From: Planctomycetota bacterium
GTDB lineage: Bacteria; Planctomycetota; Planctomycetia; Gemmatales; Gemmataceae
DNA length: 64,000 nucleotides
Assembly: GCA_016191165.1 (NCBI GenBank)
Contig: JACPPF010000132.1
Location: 1-64,000 of the forward strand
Reading direction: 5' to 3'
Shown one piece after another: positions 54,472-63,861 of this stretch; within the stretch, counting starts at the first letter, position 1; every line of letters begins with the position of its first letter. Made by a program: the position numbers and the translations under genes. The notes below the pieces were generated by a model. It searched no databases. It was not told the origin of the DNA and was given only the letters and a program-made list of their open reading frames with translations.

Positions 54472-54657
54472 TCAGCTGGAGGCCGAACCGATGGCGTTGC
54501 CAACGCCGGAGAACGTCGAGTTGGCGTTCTGGCCGAGGGTCGTGATCGCCGCGAGGCAGACCACGATGATGAGGGCCAGCATGACCGCGTATTCAACAGC
54601 CGTCGGGCCGTCTTCACGCTTCACGAAATTGACAACAGCTTCGGTAAACTTACGCAT
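54472..54657 (-). CDS. Flp-family type IVb pilin (copy 1)
   Basis: 61 residues. Short leader then the Tad cleavage context EDGPTAVEYAV: cleavage after Gly leaves Glu5-Tyr6, followed by a hydrophobic helix (MLALIIVVCLAAITTLG). AAAGGA precedes ATG 54657. It forms pili fibres secreted through the secretin encoded downstream. Confidence 0.93.
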   Translation of the reverse strand: MRKFTEAVVNFVKREDGPTAVEYAVMLALIIVVCLAAITTLGQNANSTFSGVGNAIGSASS

Positions 54658-54807
54658 GGGGTTTTCCTTTCGTAATCAAACCCGTGTCCACGTTTTCCCC
54701 TGCCGCATCGTTCTGGATGGATGCCGTCAGGATTTCCTCACAAAACTGACCGCACCGCGCGGCCAGAGGAAGCCAAACTGAAGGGCGATTCGACACCGCG
54801 GTTCGCG

Positions 54808-54996
54808 TCACGAGGACGAGGTGACCGCCGTGTTGAGCGCGACGTTGTTGAACGTCCCGTTGGCGTTTTGTCCGAGCGTCGTGATGGCGCCAAGGCACAC
54901 CACGATGATCAACGCCAGCATGACCGCGTATTCGACTGCCGTCGGACCATCTTCACGTTCGATGAACCGACTCACGACTTCGCAAAACTTCCGCAT
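54808..54996 (-). CDS. Flp-family type IVb pilin (copy 2)
   Basis: 62 residues, strongly similar to copy 1 (EDGPTAVEYAVMLALIIVVCLGAITTLGQNANGTF), with a different C terminus (NNVALNTAVTSSS). AGGGG precedes ATG 54996. It is first in the minus-strand series, probably the major or an alternative pilin. Confidence 0.93.
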   Translation of the reverse strand: MRKFCEVVSRFIEREDGPTAVEYAVMLALIIVVCLGAITTLGQNANGTFNNVALNTAVTSSS

Positions 54997-55444
54997 CTCA
55001 ATTCCCCTTTCTCTGTATTCCGGCCCCGGACGGGCATTTGCACCCTGACTAACTTCCTCGTCTTGGGAGCTGATCGATGAGCAAATCGCTCGGAATCAGA
55101 CATCCTTTCGGCAGCCTGGCGATCCGCCTTGGCGGACCCATGGCTTTGCGTCACCGCCTCGCAGCGGTTTTGCCATTTCGAGGATCGAAGGGAGAATCAC
55201 TCGGGGGATTGTTCGCAAACCTCATTGTTCACTTGGTTTGCCGCGAACATCGCGTGATTCATTCGACACCAAAACCTAGGTTGCACAACCGGCACAGTCA
55301 AATGAATCAGCAAAAAAATCTGGGTTTTCCCAAACGCCGCGGCATCCCGAATGCTGAGCTGCGCTTCGGGAAAGAACCGGTTGCACGGTGGGGCCGACCT
55401 GGTATATTGGAGCTCTCACCAACCATCGCCTCGGGGGGAAGGTC
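54997..55444. other. 448-bp divergent intergenic region
   Basis: Lies between the Flp pilin genes (minus) and the DUF1549 gene (plus). It must hold both promoters. No gene, repeat or confident promoter was recognised. Confidence 0.5.
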
Positions 55445-57259
55445 ATGCCGCGATTGCTCCTCGGTATCCTCCTGGGTTTCCTGCTGCCGCAGGTCCTCGA
55501 TGCCCAGAGTGTGAAGCGTCTGGAGATCGTGCCAGCGGCTCGAACGTTGCATGGACCCAACAAAAAGCAACAGCTGGCCGTGATTGCCCATTTCTCAAAC
55601 GGAACCAGGCGCGACGTCACGCACCTCACGCTGTTCACGAGCAGTGATCCCGACGTCGCCACAGTCAACTCCAGGGGGCTGGTGACGTTTTCACGGACCG
55701 GTGAAGCCGCGATCCAGTGCCGTTTCTCGACTCTGAACTCCGTTCGTTTGACGTATGTTGATCCCCAGCCGGATTTCCGCTGGAACAACCCAACCGAGAA
55801 CAATCTGGTAGATCAGCTGATCTTCTCGAAGCAACGGGAACTGGGGTTGCTCCCCGCGCCGCCTTGTTCCGACGTGGTATTCTTGCGGCGTGCCTACCTG
55901 GACCTGTGTGGGATTTTACCGAGCCCCGACGAGACCCGGCGGTTTGTCGAAAGCACTCGGCCCAACAAGCGAGGATTGTTGATCGACGAATTGCTGATGC
56001 GGCCGGAGCACGCGGACCTGTGGGCTCATCATTGGGCCAGCGCCCTGGACTTGGGGTTTCAGCAGGCGCCCCGGCGCGGGGCCGATTATCTGAAATGGAT
56101 GAGCACCCAGCTCGCGCGCGATGCGCCGCTCGATCGGTTGGCGCGCGAGATCATCGCGGGGCGCGAGCGGGTTGTGGCGCCGGGCCCGGTAAGCCTCTAC
56201 ACGGACGCCTATGACGCCGCCGAGGCCGCCGCGCGAATTTCCGAGGCGTTCCTGGGAGTCCGCCTTCAATGCGCGCGCTGCCACGCCCACCCCCATTCAT
56301 CCTGGGGTCCCATGGATTGGCACCGTTACGCGGCTTTCTTTGCACAAATTCAGCGCAAGAGTTTCCGCATCGGAAATGCGGTCGTGTGGAAGTCTGCGTT
56401 CGATTCCACAGGGGAATGGGTGCATCCGGAAAGCAAGAAGCCCGTTGCGCCACGGTTTCCCGGCGGCGACTTTCCGAAGCTAAAACCTGGCCAGGATCGC
56501 CGCGAGGTCTTAGCGGAATGGCTTACCGCGCCGACCAATCGCTATTTCGCCCGGACGCTGGTCAACCGGATCTGGCTGCACCTTCTGGGCCGAGGCCTCG
56601 CCGACCCGCCGGAAACGCTGCACGAGTTCGGGCCCCTTGTCAACGAGGCGCTCCTGGATGCCCTTGCCAACGAGTTGATCGCGCAGCGTTTTGACGGCAA
56701 GCAGGTCATTCGGCTTATCATGAACTCGCAGGTCTATCAGCTTGGCACTCAATCAAACAAGTTCAACAAGGACGATACGCGGTACTTCGCGCGCGGCTAC
56801 ACGCGCCGCCTGCGGCCGGAAGTTTTCCTTGACGTTCTCACGCGGTTTTTTGGGAGTCCGGCGCCAATCGACGGGATGCCTCTGGGCACCCGCGCCGTTC
56901 AGGTTCTGCACGCCCCGCCGTCGATCTATTTCTTGGCGATTAGCCGGCCGCCGCGACTTACCGAATGCGATCGGGAACGAGTACGTCAAGTTGCGAGCCT
57001 TGAACATCTTTTGAACGACGCTGCCATGCAAGCGCGTTTGGCGGTGCCGACCAACCGAATTGGCCGACGGCTCGCGCAGAACTGGAACGACAAGAAGATG
57101 CTTGACGAGGTCTTCCTGATCGCTTTCTCGCGGCTTCCCACCGAGGCGTACTACAAGAAGGCAACCGATCATCTGGCAAAGCAGAAGGATCGGCGGCGGG
57201 CCTGGGAGGACATTTATTGGGCGATTCTCAATACCAAGGAGTTTCAGTACCGTCCCTGA
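55445..57259 (+). CDS. DUF1549/DUF1553 protein with Ig-like N-terminal domain
   Basis: 604 residues. Signal peptide (LLLGILLGFLLPQVLDA), a bacterial Ig-like domain (LAVIAHFSNGTRRDVTHLTLFTSSDPDVATVNSRGLVTFSRTGEAAI), then DUF1549 (NLVDQLIFSKQRELGL, FLRRAYLDLCGILPSPDETRRF, GVRLQCARCHAHPH with one CxxCH) and DUF1553 (FARTLVNRIWLHLLGRGLADPPETL). Unlike 45385-48339 it has no PSCyt1 head. Role unknown. ATG 55445 with AAGG upstream. Confidence 0.87.
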   Translation: MPRLLLGILLGFLLPQVLDAQSVKRLEIVPAARTLHGPNKKQQLAVIAHFSNGTRRDVTHLTLFTSSDPDVATVNSRGLVTFSRTGEAAIQCRFSTLNSVRLTYVDPQPDFRWNNPTENNLVDQLIFSKQRELGLLPAPPCSDVVFLRRAYLDLCGILPSPDETRRFVESTRPNKRGLLIDELLMRPEHADLWAHHWASALDLGFQQAPRRGADYLKWMSTQLARDAPLDRLAREIIAGRERVVAPGPVSLYTDAYDAAEAAARISEAFLGVRLQCARCHAHPHSSWGPMDWHRYAAFFAQIQRKSFRIGNAVVWKSAFDSTGEWVHPESKKPVAPRFPGGDFPKLKPGQDRREVLAEWLTAPTNRYFARTLVNRIWLHLLGRGLADPPETLHEFGPLVNEALLDALANELIAQRFDGKQVIRLIMNSQVYQLGTQSNKFNKDDTRYFARGYTRRLRPEVFLDVLTRFFGSPAPIDGMPLGTRAVQVLHAPPSIYFLAISRPPRLTECDRERVRQVASLEHLLNDAAMQARLAVPTNRIGRRLAQNWNDKKMLDEVFLIAFSRLPTEAYYKKATDHLAKQKDRRRAWEDIYWAILNTKEFQYRP

Positions 57260-57307
57260 TGTTGAGGCTCCGTCCTTTCAGGCTGGATGATTTCGAGAGG
57301 TCCCATC

Positions 57308-58204
57308 ATGTCCTTCAAGACCGCCCTGCATTCCGTCAGCTACGCCGGTGTTTGGACCGGGCAGGCGCGTTTGCCCTTGCCGGATTTCCTGCGCAAGGCG
57401 AAAGCGCTCGGGTACGACGGCGTCATGCTGATGGCCAAGCGGCCGCACTTGTCCGTGCTCGAACACGACGCGAAATCGTGCGAGGAGCTACGCCGACTGT
57501 TAGGCGACCTGTCACTCAATGTCATCTGCCTGGCGGGCTACAACGACTTCGCGCTTGGCCGTGAACGCCCGGACATCCCGATGTCGGAAATGCAAGTTCT
57601 TTACGTCCGCGAGTTGGCCCGCCTGGCACAGATGCTCGATTGCCGGCTGATCCGCATTTTCACCAGCTACGATGATCTGCACACGCCGTACGACCAGCAA
57701 TGGACTGCCACGGTTTCCAGCCTGAAAGAGTGCGCCAGGCAAGCAGCCGATTTCGGCGTCACGCTTGGCGTGCAGAACCACCACGACATGGCGGCGCATT
57801 ACGAAACGATGTTCGACCTGCTGGAAGAGATTGGCGAACCGAACTGCAAGGTGATGTTCGATGCCTGGGCCCCAGCCCTCCAGGGCATGGACCTCAAAGC
57901 AGCGGTCCTAAAGATGGCGCCCTACATCGTGCATACGACGGTGGCCGACTACGTGCGCAGGCCGCGCTTTCACTATCAGCCCGCCCTGGTCAATTACACG
58001 CGCGCAGCCGATTCGATCCGTGCCGTGCCGATGGGGGAGGGTTTCATCGACTACCGCGCATTCTTCAAGGCACTCGTGAAGATTGGGTATCGGGGCCATG
58101 TCGCCTACGAGATGTGTTCACCGTTGAGGGGCGGCGGCAGCGAGGCGAACCTGGATTCTGGCGCACGCCGGTTTTTGGAATACATGAAGATGTTGCAGTC
58201 ATAA
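57308..58204 (+). CDS. Sugar phosphate isomerase/epimerase (AP endonuclease 2 fold)
   Basis: 298 residues, TIM-barrel of the xylose-isomerase-like family. Metal-site strands: GYDGVMLMAKRP, MLDCRLIRIFTSYDD, VTLGVQNHHDMAAH, NCKVMFDAWAPALQG and YRGHVAYEMCSPL. These carry the usual Glu/Asp/His residues, though an NHH in place of ENH is slightly unusual. Substrate unknown, probably a sugar or inositol derivative. AGAGGT before ATG 57308 supports the start. Confidence 0.85.
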   Translation: MSFKTALHSVSYAGVWTGQARLPLPDFLRKAKALGYDGVMLMAKRPHLSVLEHDAKSCEELRRLLGDLSLNVICLAGYNDFALGRERPDIPMSEMQVLYVRELARLAQMLDCRLIRIFTSYDDLHTPYDQQWTATVSSLKECARQAADFGVTLGVQNHHDMAAHYETMFDLLEEIGEPNCKVMFDAWAPALQGMDLKAAVLKMAPYIVHTTVADYVRRPRFHYQPALVNYTRAADSIRAVPMGEGFIDYRAFFKALVKIGYRGHVAYEMCSPLRGGGSEANLDSGARRFLEYMKMLQS

Positions 58205-58271
58205 AATAATCGGGGAGGCTATTTGGCCGCAACGCCGAAGGCGTCCGCCAGGCGCCAGCAAGGACGATTGG

Positions 58272-59057
58272 ATGACCAACGATATCAAGCTAATCCGCGA
58301 GCCCGCCGTCTACGTCATGGGCCGGCAGACGGTCAACGACGCCGAGATCGACCGCTTCCTCACCGACCATGGCGTCAGTTGGCAGACCGACACCGAAGTT
58401 GCCGGCGAGCATCTCGTTGAAACCGCGGGCCGCATCTGCTACATGAGTTTCGCCAAGCCCCGGCCGGGTGGTAACCACGCTTACCTCGGCCATATCCTGG
58501 AAGTCGGGCACGGGTCGGTTCTAGAGCACGCCGTGTGGAATTTCCTCTTTACCGGCGTGTCGCGCTCGTTGACGCATGAATTGATTCGACATCGGGCCGG
58601 TTTCGGGTATAGTCAATTGAGTCAACGCTATGTCGATGAGTCGATCGCCGAGTACGTCGAACCCGATTGCATCGCGGACGATCCCGAATTGCACCAGCTT
58701 TGGCTCGACACGGTGGCCCAAACCCATCAGGCCTACGTGAAGCTGACTGAACGGCTTCTCAAGCTCTTCGAGAGTGAGCCAGACAGGACGCTGCGCCGCA
58801 AGCTCGCCCGCCAGGCGGCGCGCAGCGTGCTCCCCAACGCGACCGAGACCAAGATTTTTGTCACCGCCAATGCCCGCGCCCTTCGGCATTTCATCGAGCT
58901 GCGCGGGAACCGCCATGCGGAGACGGAAATCCGCAAACTCGCCATTGCCGTCTTGCGTGTCGTGCAGGCCGAGGCGCCCAACCTGTTTGGCGATTATCAA
59001 CTCGTTTCGCTTCCGGATGGGACGTTTGAAGCGACGACGCCACACCGCAAAGTTTAG
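58272..59057 (+). CDS. thyX: FAD-dependent thymidylate synthase ThyX
   Basis: 261 residues. The ThyX motif region is intact: ELIRHRAGFGYSQLSQRYVDES, with the flavin/dUMP-binding RHR and SQLSQRY; one residue is inserted relative to the usual RHRx7S. Other family segments are LEHAVWNFLFTGVSRSLTHEL and ARSVLPNATETKIFVTANARALRHFIELR. It methylates dUMP to dTMP with FADH2 and methylenetetrahydrofolate. It lies 20 bp before rho and may be co-transcribed. Confidence 0.94.
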   Translation: MTNDIKLIREPAVYVMGRQTVNDAEIDRFLTDHGVSWQTDTEVAGEHLVETAGRICYMSFAKPRPGGNHAYLGHILEVGHGSVLEHAVWNFLFTGVSRSLTHELIRHRAGFGYSQLSQRYVDESIAEYVEPDCIADDPELHQLWLDTVAQTHQAYVKLTERLLKLFESEPDRTLRRKLARQAARSVLPNATETKIFVTANARALRHFIELRGNRHAETEIRKLAIAVLRVVQAEAPNLFGDYQLVSLPDGTFEATTPHRKV

Positions 59058-59077
59058 CCGCTAGACCCTGGAACATC

Positions 59078-60181
59078 ATGCACCAAGGCATCCTGGAACT
59101 GCACCCGAAGGGTTACGGATTTCTGCGCAATGCCGCGAAGAACTACCTCGCGCAGCAGGCCGATCCCTTCGTTGAACAACGAATGATCCAGCGCTTCAAG
59201 CTGCGCAAGGGAATGTTGATCGCCGGCGCCACGGAACCGAACCCGCGCGGTAGCGGGCCCAGATTGAAGAATGTCGAGACCATCGAAGGCCTGCCCCCCG
59301 ACAAATACCCCCAGCGTAATTTCGACGAACTAACCCCCATCGATCCGCATGAGCGCATCCGCATGGAGTTCGGGAAGGAACCCCTGACCACCCGGGTCAT
59401 GGACCTGTTGACACCGATCGGCAAAGGCCAGCGTGGCTTGATCGTCGCGCCGCCCCGCACGGGCAAGACCGTGCTTCTGCAACATCTCGCCCAGGCGGTC
59501 GCGAAGAACCATCCCGAAATGACGATCATCATGCTGCTCATCGATGAACGACCCGAGGAGGTCACCGAGATGCGCCGCACCGTCCACGGCGACGTCATCG
59601 CCAGCAGTTCCGACCGCGACAGCAGCGAGCACGCGCGCCTGGCCGAGCTGGTCATGGAACGCGCCAAACGCCTCGTCGAATGCGGCAAAGACGTTTTCGT
59701 CCTCCTCGACAGCTTGACCCGGCTGGCCCGTGCCTACAACAAAAACGTCTCCGGCGGCGGACGCACCATGTCCGGCGGCGTCGATGTTCGCGCCATGGAA
59801 ATCCCCAAGCGCATCTTCGGCACCGCCCGCGTTTTCGAGGAAGGCGGATCGCTCACGGTCATGGGCACGGCACTTATCGAAACGAATTCGCGCATGGACG
59901 ATGTGATCTTTCAAGAATTCAAGGGTACCGGGAACATGGAGCTCGTTTTGGACCGCAAGCTCGCCGACCGGCGCATCTTCCCCGCCATCGACATCGCCCA
60001 GTCCGGCACCCGCAAGGAAGAACGGTTGTTTACGGCCGAGGAGTTGCCCCAGGTGACGCTATTGCGCCGCAGCCTGATGGAGTTAAACCCCCAGCAAGCG
60101 ATGGAGTCGCTCGTCCAGCAACTGGCGAAATACCCCAACAACGCGGCCTTTTTGGCAAAAGTGAACACGTTTGTGAGGTAA
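59078..60181 (+). CDS. rho: Transcription termination factor Rho
   Basis: 367 residues, slightly shorter than the E. coli 419-residue protein because the N-terminal region is reduced: it begins directly with the RNA-binding cold-shock domain (GILELHPKGYGFLR). Core motifs: Walker A APPRTGKT, VFVLLDSLTRLARAYN, SGGVDVRAMEIPKRIFGTAR, ETNSRMDDVIFQEFKGTGNMELVLDR (R-loop/Walker B region). A ring-shaped RNA translocase that ends transcription. Continues from thyX. Confidence 0.96.
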   Translation: MHQGILELHPKGYGFLRNAAKNYLAQQADPFVEQRMIQRFKLRKGMLIAGATEPNPRGSGPRLKNVETIEGLPPDKYPQRNFDELTPIDPHERIRMEFGKEPLTTRVMDLLTPIGKGQRGLIVAPPRTGKTVLLQHLAQAVAKNHPEMTIIMLLIDERPEEVTEMRRTVHGDVIASSSDRDSSEHARLAELVMERAKRLVECGKDVFVLLDSLTRLARAYNKNVSGGGRTMSGGVDVRAMEIPKRIFGTARVFEEGGSLTVMGTALIETNSRMDDVIFQEFKGTGNMELVLDRKLADRRIFPAIDIAQSGTRKEERLFTAEELPQVTLLRRSLMELNPQQAMESLVQQLAKYPNNAAFLAKVNTFVR

Positions 60182-60241
60182 TCCACGCCGCGCGTGGCTT
60201 GGCGCTCGCGCCAAAGCCCAACGCATTTCGGAGAGTTGACC

Positions 60242-60688
60242 ATGCAACGCACCCTCATCCTGCTCAAACCCGATAGTGTCCAGCGCCGCCTGGTCGGCAC
60301 GTTGATTCACCGCTTCGAGCAGAAGGGCCTGCGGCTGGTGGGCATGAAGCTGGTCCAGGCCAGTCGAGAGCTTGCCGAGCAACATTACGCGGTGCATAAG
60401 GGAAAACCCTTTTACGAATCGCTTCTTAGCTTCCTGACCAGCGGGCCGACGGTGGCGCTGGTCTGGGAGGGCCGCGAGGCCGTCGCCGTCGCCCGGGGCT
60501 TGATGGGCGCGACCGACGGGACCAAGGCGCCTCCCGCGACGATCCGCGGTGACTTCGCGCTGAGCGTGCAGAACAACCTCGTCCACGGCAGTGACAGCGT
60601 CGAAAACGCTACTACGGAAATTAACCTATGGTTTTCCGCGGCGGAATTGGTCAGCTGGCAGCCCGCCGACGCGAACTGGGTCGGTTGA
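60242..60688 (+). CDS. ndk: Nucleoside-diphosphate kinase
   Basis: 148 residues. Typical NDK sequence: QRTLILLKPDSVQRRLVGTLIHRFEQKGLRLVGMK, VALVWEGREAVAVARGLMGATDG and the active-site loop GDFALSVQNNLVHGSDSVENA with the phospho-accepting His. It balances nucleoside triphosphate pools. GGAGAG precedes ATG 60242. Same-strand neighbour of rho. Confidence 0.95.
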   Translation: MQRTLILLKPDSVQRRLVGTLIHRFEQKGLRLVGMKLVQASRELAEQHYAVHKGKPFYESLLSFLTSGPTVALVWEGREAVAVARGLMGATDGTKAPPATIRGDFALSVQNNLVHGSDSVENATTEINLWFSAAELVSWQPADANWVG

Positions 60689-60842
60689 TCCGCGCGGCGC
60701 TGTCCAGCTGCAAACAGCCAAAAAACCACGATTTTTTCAACATAATGATTGACATCCGGGGCCACACCACCTAAAACTTGAACCACACGATCCCCGTTCT
60801 CAAAAAGACGTAACCTCATCAACCGTGTAGCAAGGAGCATCC

Positions 60843-61160
60843 ATGAGTGACAAGCCGAAGGCACCCACGAAGACCGAAGTGTACGCATCGCTGGCTGGCG
60901 CGACCGGCCTGACCAAGAAGCAGATTGGCGCCGTGATGGACGCGCTGACCGACTGCATCAAGACGCAGATGGGCAAGAAAGGGCCAGGCCTGTTTCAACT
61001 GCCCGGGCTTCTGAAGATCAAACGCCACAAGAAACCGCCGCAACCGGCACGAATGGGCCGCAACCCACGCACCGGCGAACCGATGCAGTACGCCGCCAAG
61101 CCCGCCCGTACGGTCGTCAAGGTGCTGGCGTTGAAGAGCCTCAAGGAAATGGTGAAGTAA
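60843..61160 (+). CDS. HU/IHF-family DNA-binding protein
   Basis: 105 residues. HU fold pattern: TEVYASLAGATGLTKKQIGAVMDALTDCIKTQMGKKGPGLFQLPGLLKIKRHKK, with the RMGRNPRTGEPM arm. Members of this branch in planctomycetes carry a basic N-terminal extension. It bends and packages DNA. AAGGAG before ATG 60843 gives a strong ribosome site. The ndk-HU gap of 154 bp probably holds its own promoter. Confidence 0.9.
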   Translation: MSDKPKAPTKTEVYASLAGATGLTKKQIGAVMDALTDCIKTQMGKKGPGLFQLPGLLKIKRHKKPPQPARMGRNPRTGEPMQYAAKPARTVVKVLALKSLKEMVK

Positions 61161-61300
61161 CCCACTGACCACGGCCCGTCGTCATGCCGTTCAAACCCCT
61201 GGATCGCCATCCCGATCCGGGGGTTGTTCCGTCTCGCCTTCATTTTCCGGCCTCCGCCCTGCTTGTCGATCCTCTCCCTTTTTCTGAAAGGCTCACGATC

Positions 61301-62194
61301 ATGTGGAAAAAAAACCGATGGGCGCTGGCGTTGGCCGTCCTCATCAGCTGCGTGTCCGCCGCCAGCGCGGGCGATAAAAAAATCCGCGTCGTCATCATCG
61401 ATGGCTGGAACAATCACCAGTGGCCTTTGACCACGCCCATCATGAAAAAGGCGCTCGAAGCCTCTGGCCGATTCACGGTCGATATCTCGACCTCGCCGAA
61501 GCGAAACCAAACCAATCTCATTCCGCCCGACTGGAAGTCAGGCCCCTTTCCACCGGACCTGACCAAGTATGACGTGGTCTTGAGCAACTACAACGGCCCC
61601 AGCTGGCCCAAGGAACTCAACGAGTCGCTGGACTCGCGGCTGAAGGATGGCAAGATCGCCCTGGTCATCGTCCATGCCGCCAACAACTCGTTTGGCGGCT
61701 GGAGCGATTTTCGCCGCATGATCGGCATGGGCTGGTACGGCGCCGGCACCGGCGATCGCCTCCTGCTTGACGATCAGGGCAAACGCGTCATCATCCCCAA
61801 AGGCAAAGGCCAGGGCCCCGGCCACCGCTACACCGGCAAGTTCACCGTCACCATTCGTGACCCCAAGCACCCCATCACCAAGGGCATGCCGTCCGATTGG
61901 CTGCACAATGACGATGAACTCTACGACAACATGCGTGGCCCCATCGAAGATGTTCACCTGTTGGCGACCGCCTACTCCAAGGGAACGAAAGTCCATGAGC
62001 CGATGATCTGGACGGTAAGCTACCGCAAAGGGCGCGTGTTCCACACGCCAATGGGTCATGCCGTGAACGCGATGCGCTGCGTTGGCTTCCAGGCAACCTT
62101 GAACCGCGGAACCGAATGGGCCGCGACGGGGAACGTGACGCTGGCGCTGCCGGATAATTTCCCGACGGAGAATAGGGTTAGCGTTGTGAAGTGA
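61301..62194 (+). CDS. Exported ThuA-domain protein
   Basis: 297 residues with a signal peptide (WALALAVLISCVSAASA). The ThuA (glutamine-amidotransferase-like) fold starts KIRVVIIDGWNNHQWPLTTPIMKKALEASG and continues YDVVLSNYNGPSWPKE, ALVIVHAANNSFGGWSDFRRMIGMGWYG and PITKGMPSDWLHNDDELYDNMRGPIED. Such domains accompany sugar catabolism in planctomycetes; activity is unproven. AAAGG precedes ATG 61301. Confidence 0.88.
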   Translation: MWKKNRWALALAVLISCVSAASAGDKKIRVVIIDGWNNHQWPLTTPIMKKALEASGRFTVDISTSPKRNQTNLIPPDWKSGPFPPDLTKYDVVLSNYNGPSWPKELNESLDSRLKDGKIALVIVHAANNSFGGWSDFRRMIGMGWYGAGTGDRLLLDDQGKRVIIPKGKGQGPGHRYTGKFTVTIRDPKHPITKGMPSDWLHNDDELYDNMRGPIEDVHLLATAYSKGTKVHEPMIWTVSYRKGRVFHTPMGHAVNAMRCVGFQATLNRGTEWAATGNVTLALPDNFPTENRVSVVK

Positions 62195-62198
62195 AAGT

Positions 62199-62240
62199 GC
62201 TTGCGTTTAGCGCTCGCATGGCGCCATGCGGGCGCTAAAC
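62199..62240. repeat. Intergenic palindrome (tttagcg-type repeat)
   Basis: GCTTGCGTTTAGCGCTCGCA ... TGCGGGCGCTAAACG between convergent ThuA and DUF1501 genes; related to 2593-2645 and 35132-35188. Confidence 0.65.
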
Positions 62241-62252
62241 GAATTCCGGAAA

Positions 62253-63647
62253 TCAGGACAACTCGTCAATCGCGCTGCCGCTGGGTAAAACGGGGTGCGG
62301 CCGGCCTGATCCATCGGTGTAATTGACGTTCACATCGACGCCGAGGTGGCGATACAGCGTTGCCAGCACGTCCTGGGGTGTCTTGGCATTGGCGAGCGGG
62401 AATGCGCCGCGCGAATCGGACGAACCGACCACGCGCCCGCCCTGCACCGCGCCGCCTGCCAAAGCCGCGCTGAAAACATTGGGATAGTGATCGCGTCCCG
62501 CATTATTGTTGACGCGCGGTGTGCGGCCAAATTCGCCCCAGGCAACCACCAGCGTCGATTCGAGCAGGCCGCGCTGCTCCAGATCCTCGATCAGGGCCGA
62601 GTAGGCTTGATCGAAGCGTGGCAAGAAGCCTCGCCGCAGCGAATCGAAGCCCAGGACGTGCGTATCCCACCAGCGCAAATCGACCGTGACAATCCGCACG
62701 CCCGCTTCCACCAGACGTCGCGCCAGGAGAATGCGCTGGCTCCACGCCGGCGCTCCGCACCGATCCGCTGCCCCAGGATCGAAACGCGGCATGAAGCCGT
62801 AACGATTGCGAACCGACGCCGGCTCGCTATCAATGTCAAACGCATCGCGGGCGGCATTCGAGGTGAGGATGTCCCAGGCTTGACGGGTGTAGCGATCCAG
62901 CGCGCCCATTTGCCCTGACGCATCAATGTCCCGACGAATGTTATCGAAGGAACGAAGAAGGTTACGACGATCGCCGACTTGTTCGACCGTCACCCCCGTC
63001 GGCAGGGAAAAATTGGGCAGGCGAAACGGCCCCGGGTTCGCGGGGTCGGCCTGGGTCTCGAACGGCTTGTACGCCACGCCCAGATATCCCGAACTGGCGC
63101 CGGGCAGGAGCCGCGGGATCATCACGTAGGCCGGCAACTGCGGCGAAAGGTGCCCGAGTTGTCTCGCGACGATGGAGCCGCAACTGGGGTAAATGTTCTC
63201 ATCCGGATTCGGCCCTGACGGATAGCCCGTGAAGCAAATCTGGTCGCCCGACGAATGCCCGGCATCGTGGTGGTGCAGGCTGCGAATGATGGACCACTTG
63301 TCCATGATGCGAGCACATTGCGGTAGCATATCGGAGAGCAAGATGCCCGGGACGTTGGTATTCATGACGCCGAACTCGCCGCGGTATTCCTCGGGCGCGT
63401 TGGGCTTGGGATCCCACATGTCGATATGGCTGGGGCCGCCGCGCATCCAGAGGACAATCACGGAGGGCCGACGAGTCGCTGACCTGCCCGCTCCCGCTGG
63501 AGCGGGAGAAGGTGGGCTGGTCGCCTCGGCCTTCAGCAGCTGCGAAAGCGAAAGACCCGCTGAGCCAAGGATGCCGGCTTTCACGAAGCTGCGGCGATCC
63601 AGGCGCATGGTCGAGTGGAGATCAGCACAACCGATTTTTGAGGGCAT
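62253..63647 (-). CDS. DUF1501 family protein
   Basis: 464 residues. A Tat-like leader begins at the internal MRLDRRSFVKAGILGSAGLSLSQLL. The alkaline-phosphatase-like DUF1501 fold follows: SVIVLWMRGGPSHIDMWDPKPNAPEEYRGEFG, SIIRSLHHHDAGHSS, AYVMIPRLLPG, VRIVTVDLRWWDTH and VVAWGEFGRTPRVNNNAGRDHYPNVF. These are exported, often beside DUF1549/DUF1553 genes. The start may be ATG 63647 or the later ATG at 63608; no ribosome site decides. A palindrome adds in-frame residues around 46-55. Confidence 0.88.
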   Translation of the reverse strand: MPSKIGCADLHSTMRLDRRSFVKAGILGSAGLSLSQLLKAEATSPPSPAPAGAGRSATRRPSVIVLWMRGGPSHIDMWDPKPNAPEEYRGEFGVMNTNVPGILLSDMLPQCARIMDKWSIIRSLHHHDAGHSSGDQICFTGYPSGPNPDENIYPSCGSIVARQLGHLSPQLPAYVMIPRLLPGASSGYLGVAYKPFETQADPANPGPFRLPNFSLPTGVTVEQVGDRRNLLRSFDNIRRDIDASGQMGALDRYTRQAWDILTSNAARDAFDIDSEPASVRNRYGFMPRFDPGAADRCGAPAWSQRILLARRLVEAGVRIVTVDLRWWDTHVLGFDSLRRGFLPRFDQAYSALIEDLEQRGLLESTLVVAWGEFGRTPRVNNNAGRDHYPNVFSAALAGGAVQGGRVVGSSDSRGAFPLANAKTPQDVLATLYRHLGVDVNVNYTDGSGRPHPVLPSGSAIDELS

Positions 63648-63760
63648 GGCAGGAGTCTCAAAAGGCGGGGGGGTGGGAACAAGCCAATTCTACTTGAATA
63701 ATCGGCCGGGGGAAAGGCAAAAAAGGAACAATTCCGGTGATCCGGCGCCTGGCTCCAAGC

Positions 63761-63823
63761 ACCGTCCCCGGTGCGAGCCGGGGGTGAGGCCTCTTCACCC
63801 CCCGGCTCGCGCCGGGGGCTGGT
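63761..63823. repeat. Inverted repeat (accagcccc family)
   Basis: ACCGTCCCCGGTGCGAGCCG ... CGGCTCGCGCCGGGGGCTGG forms a long hairpin upstream of the DUF1501 gene. Confidence 0.8.
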
Positions 63824-63861
63824 GATCTTTCTTGACCCCAAAATATGCTGTTGACAAGGCG

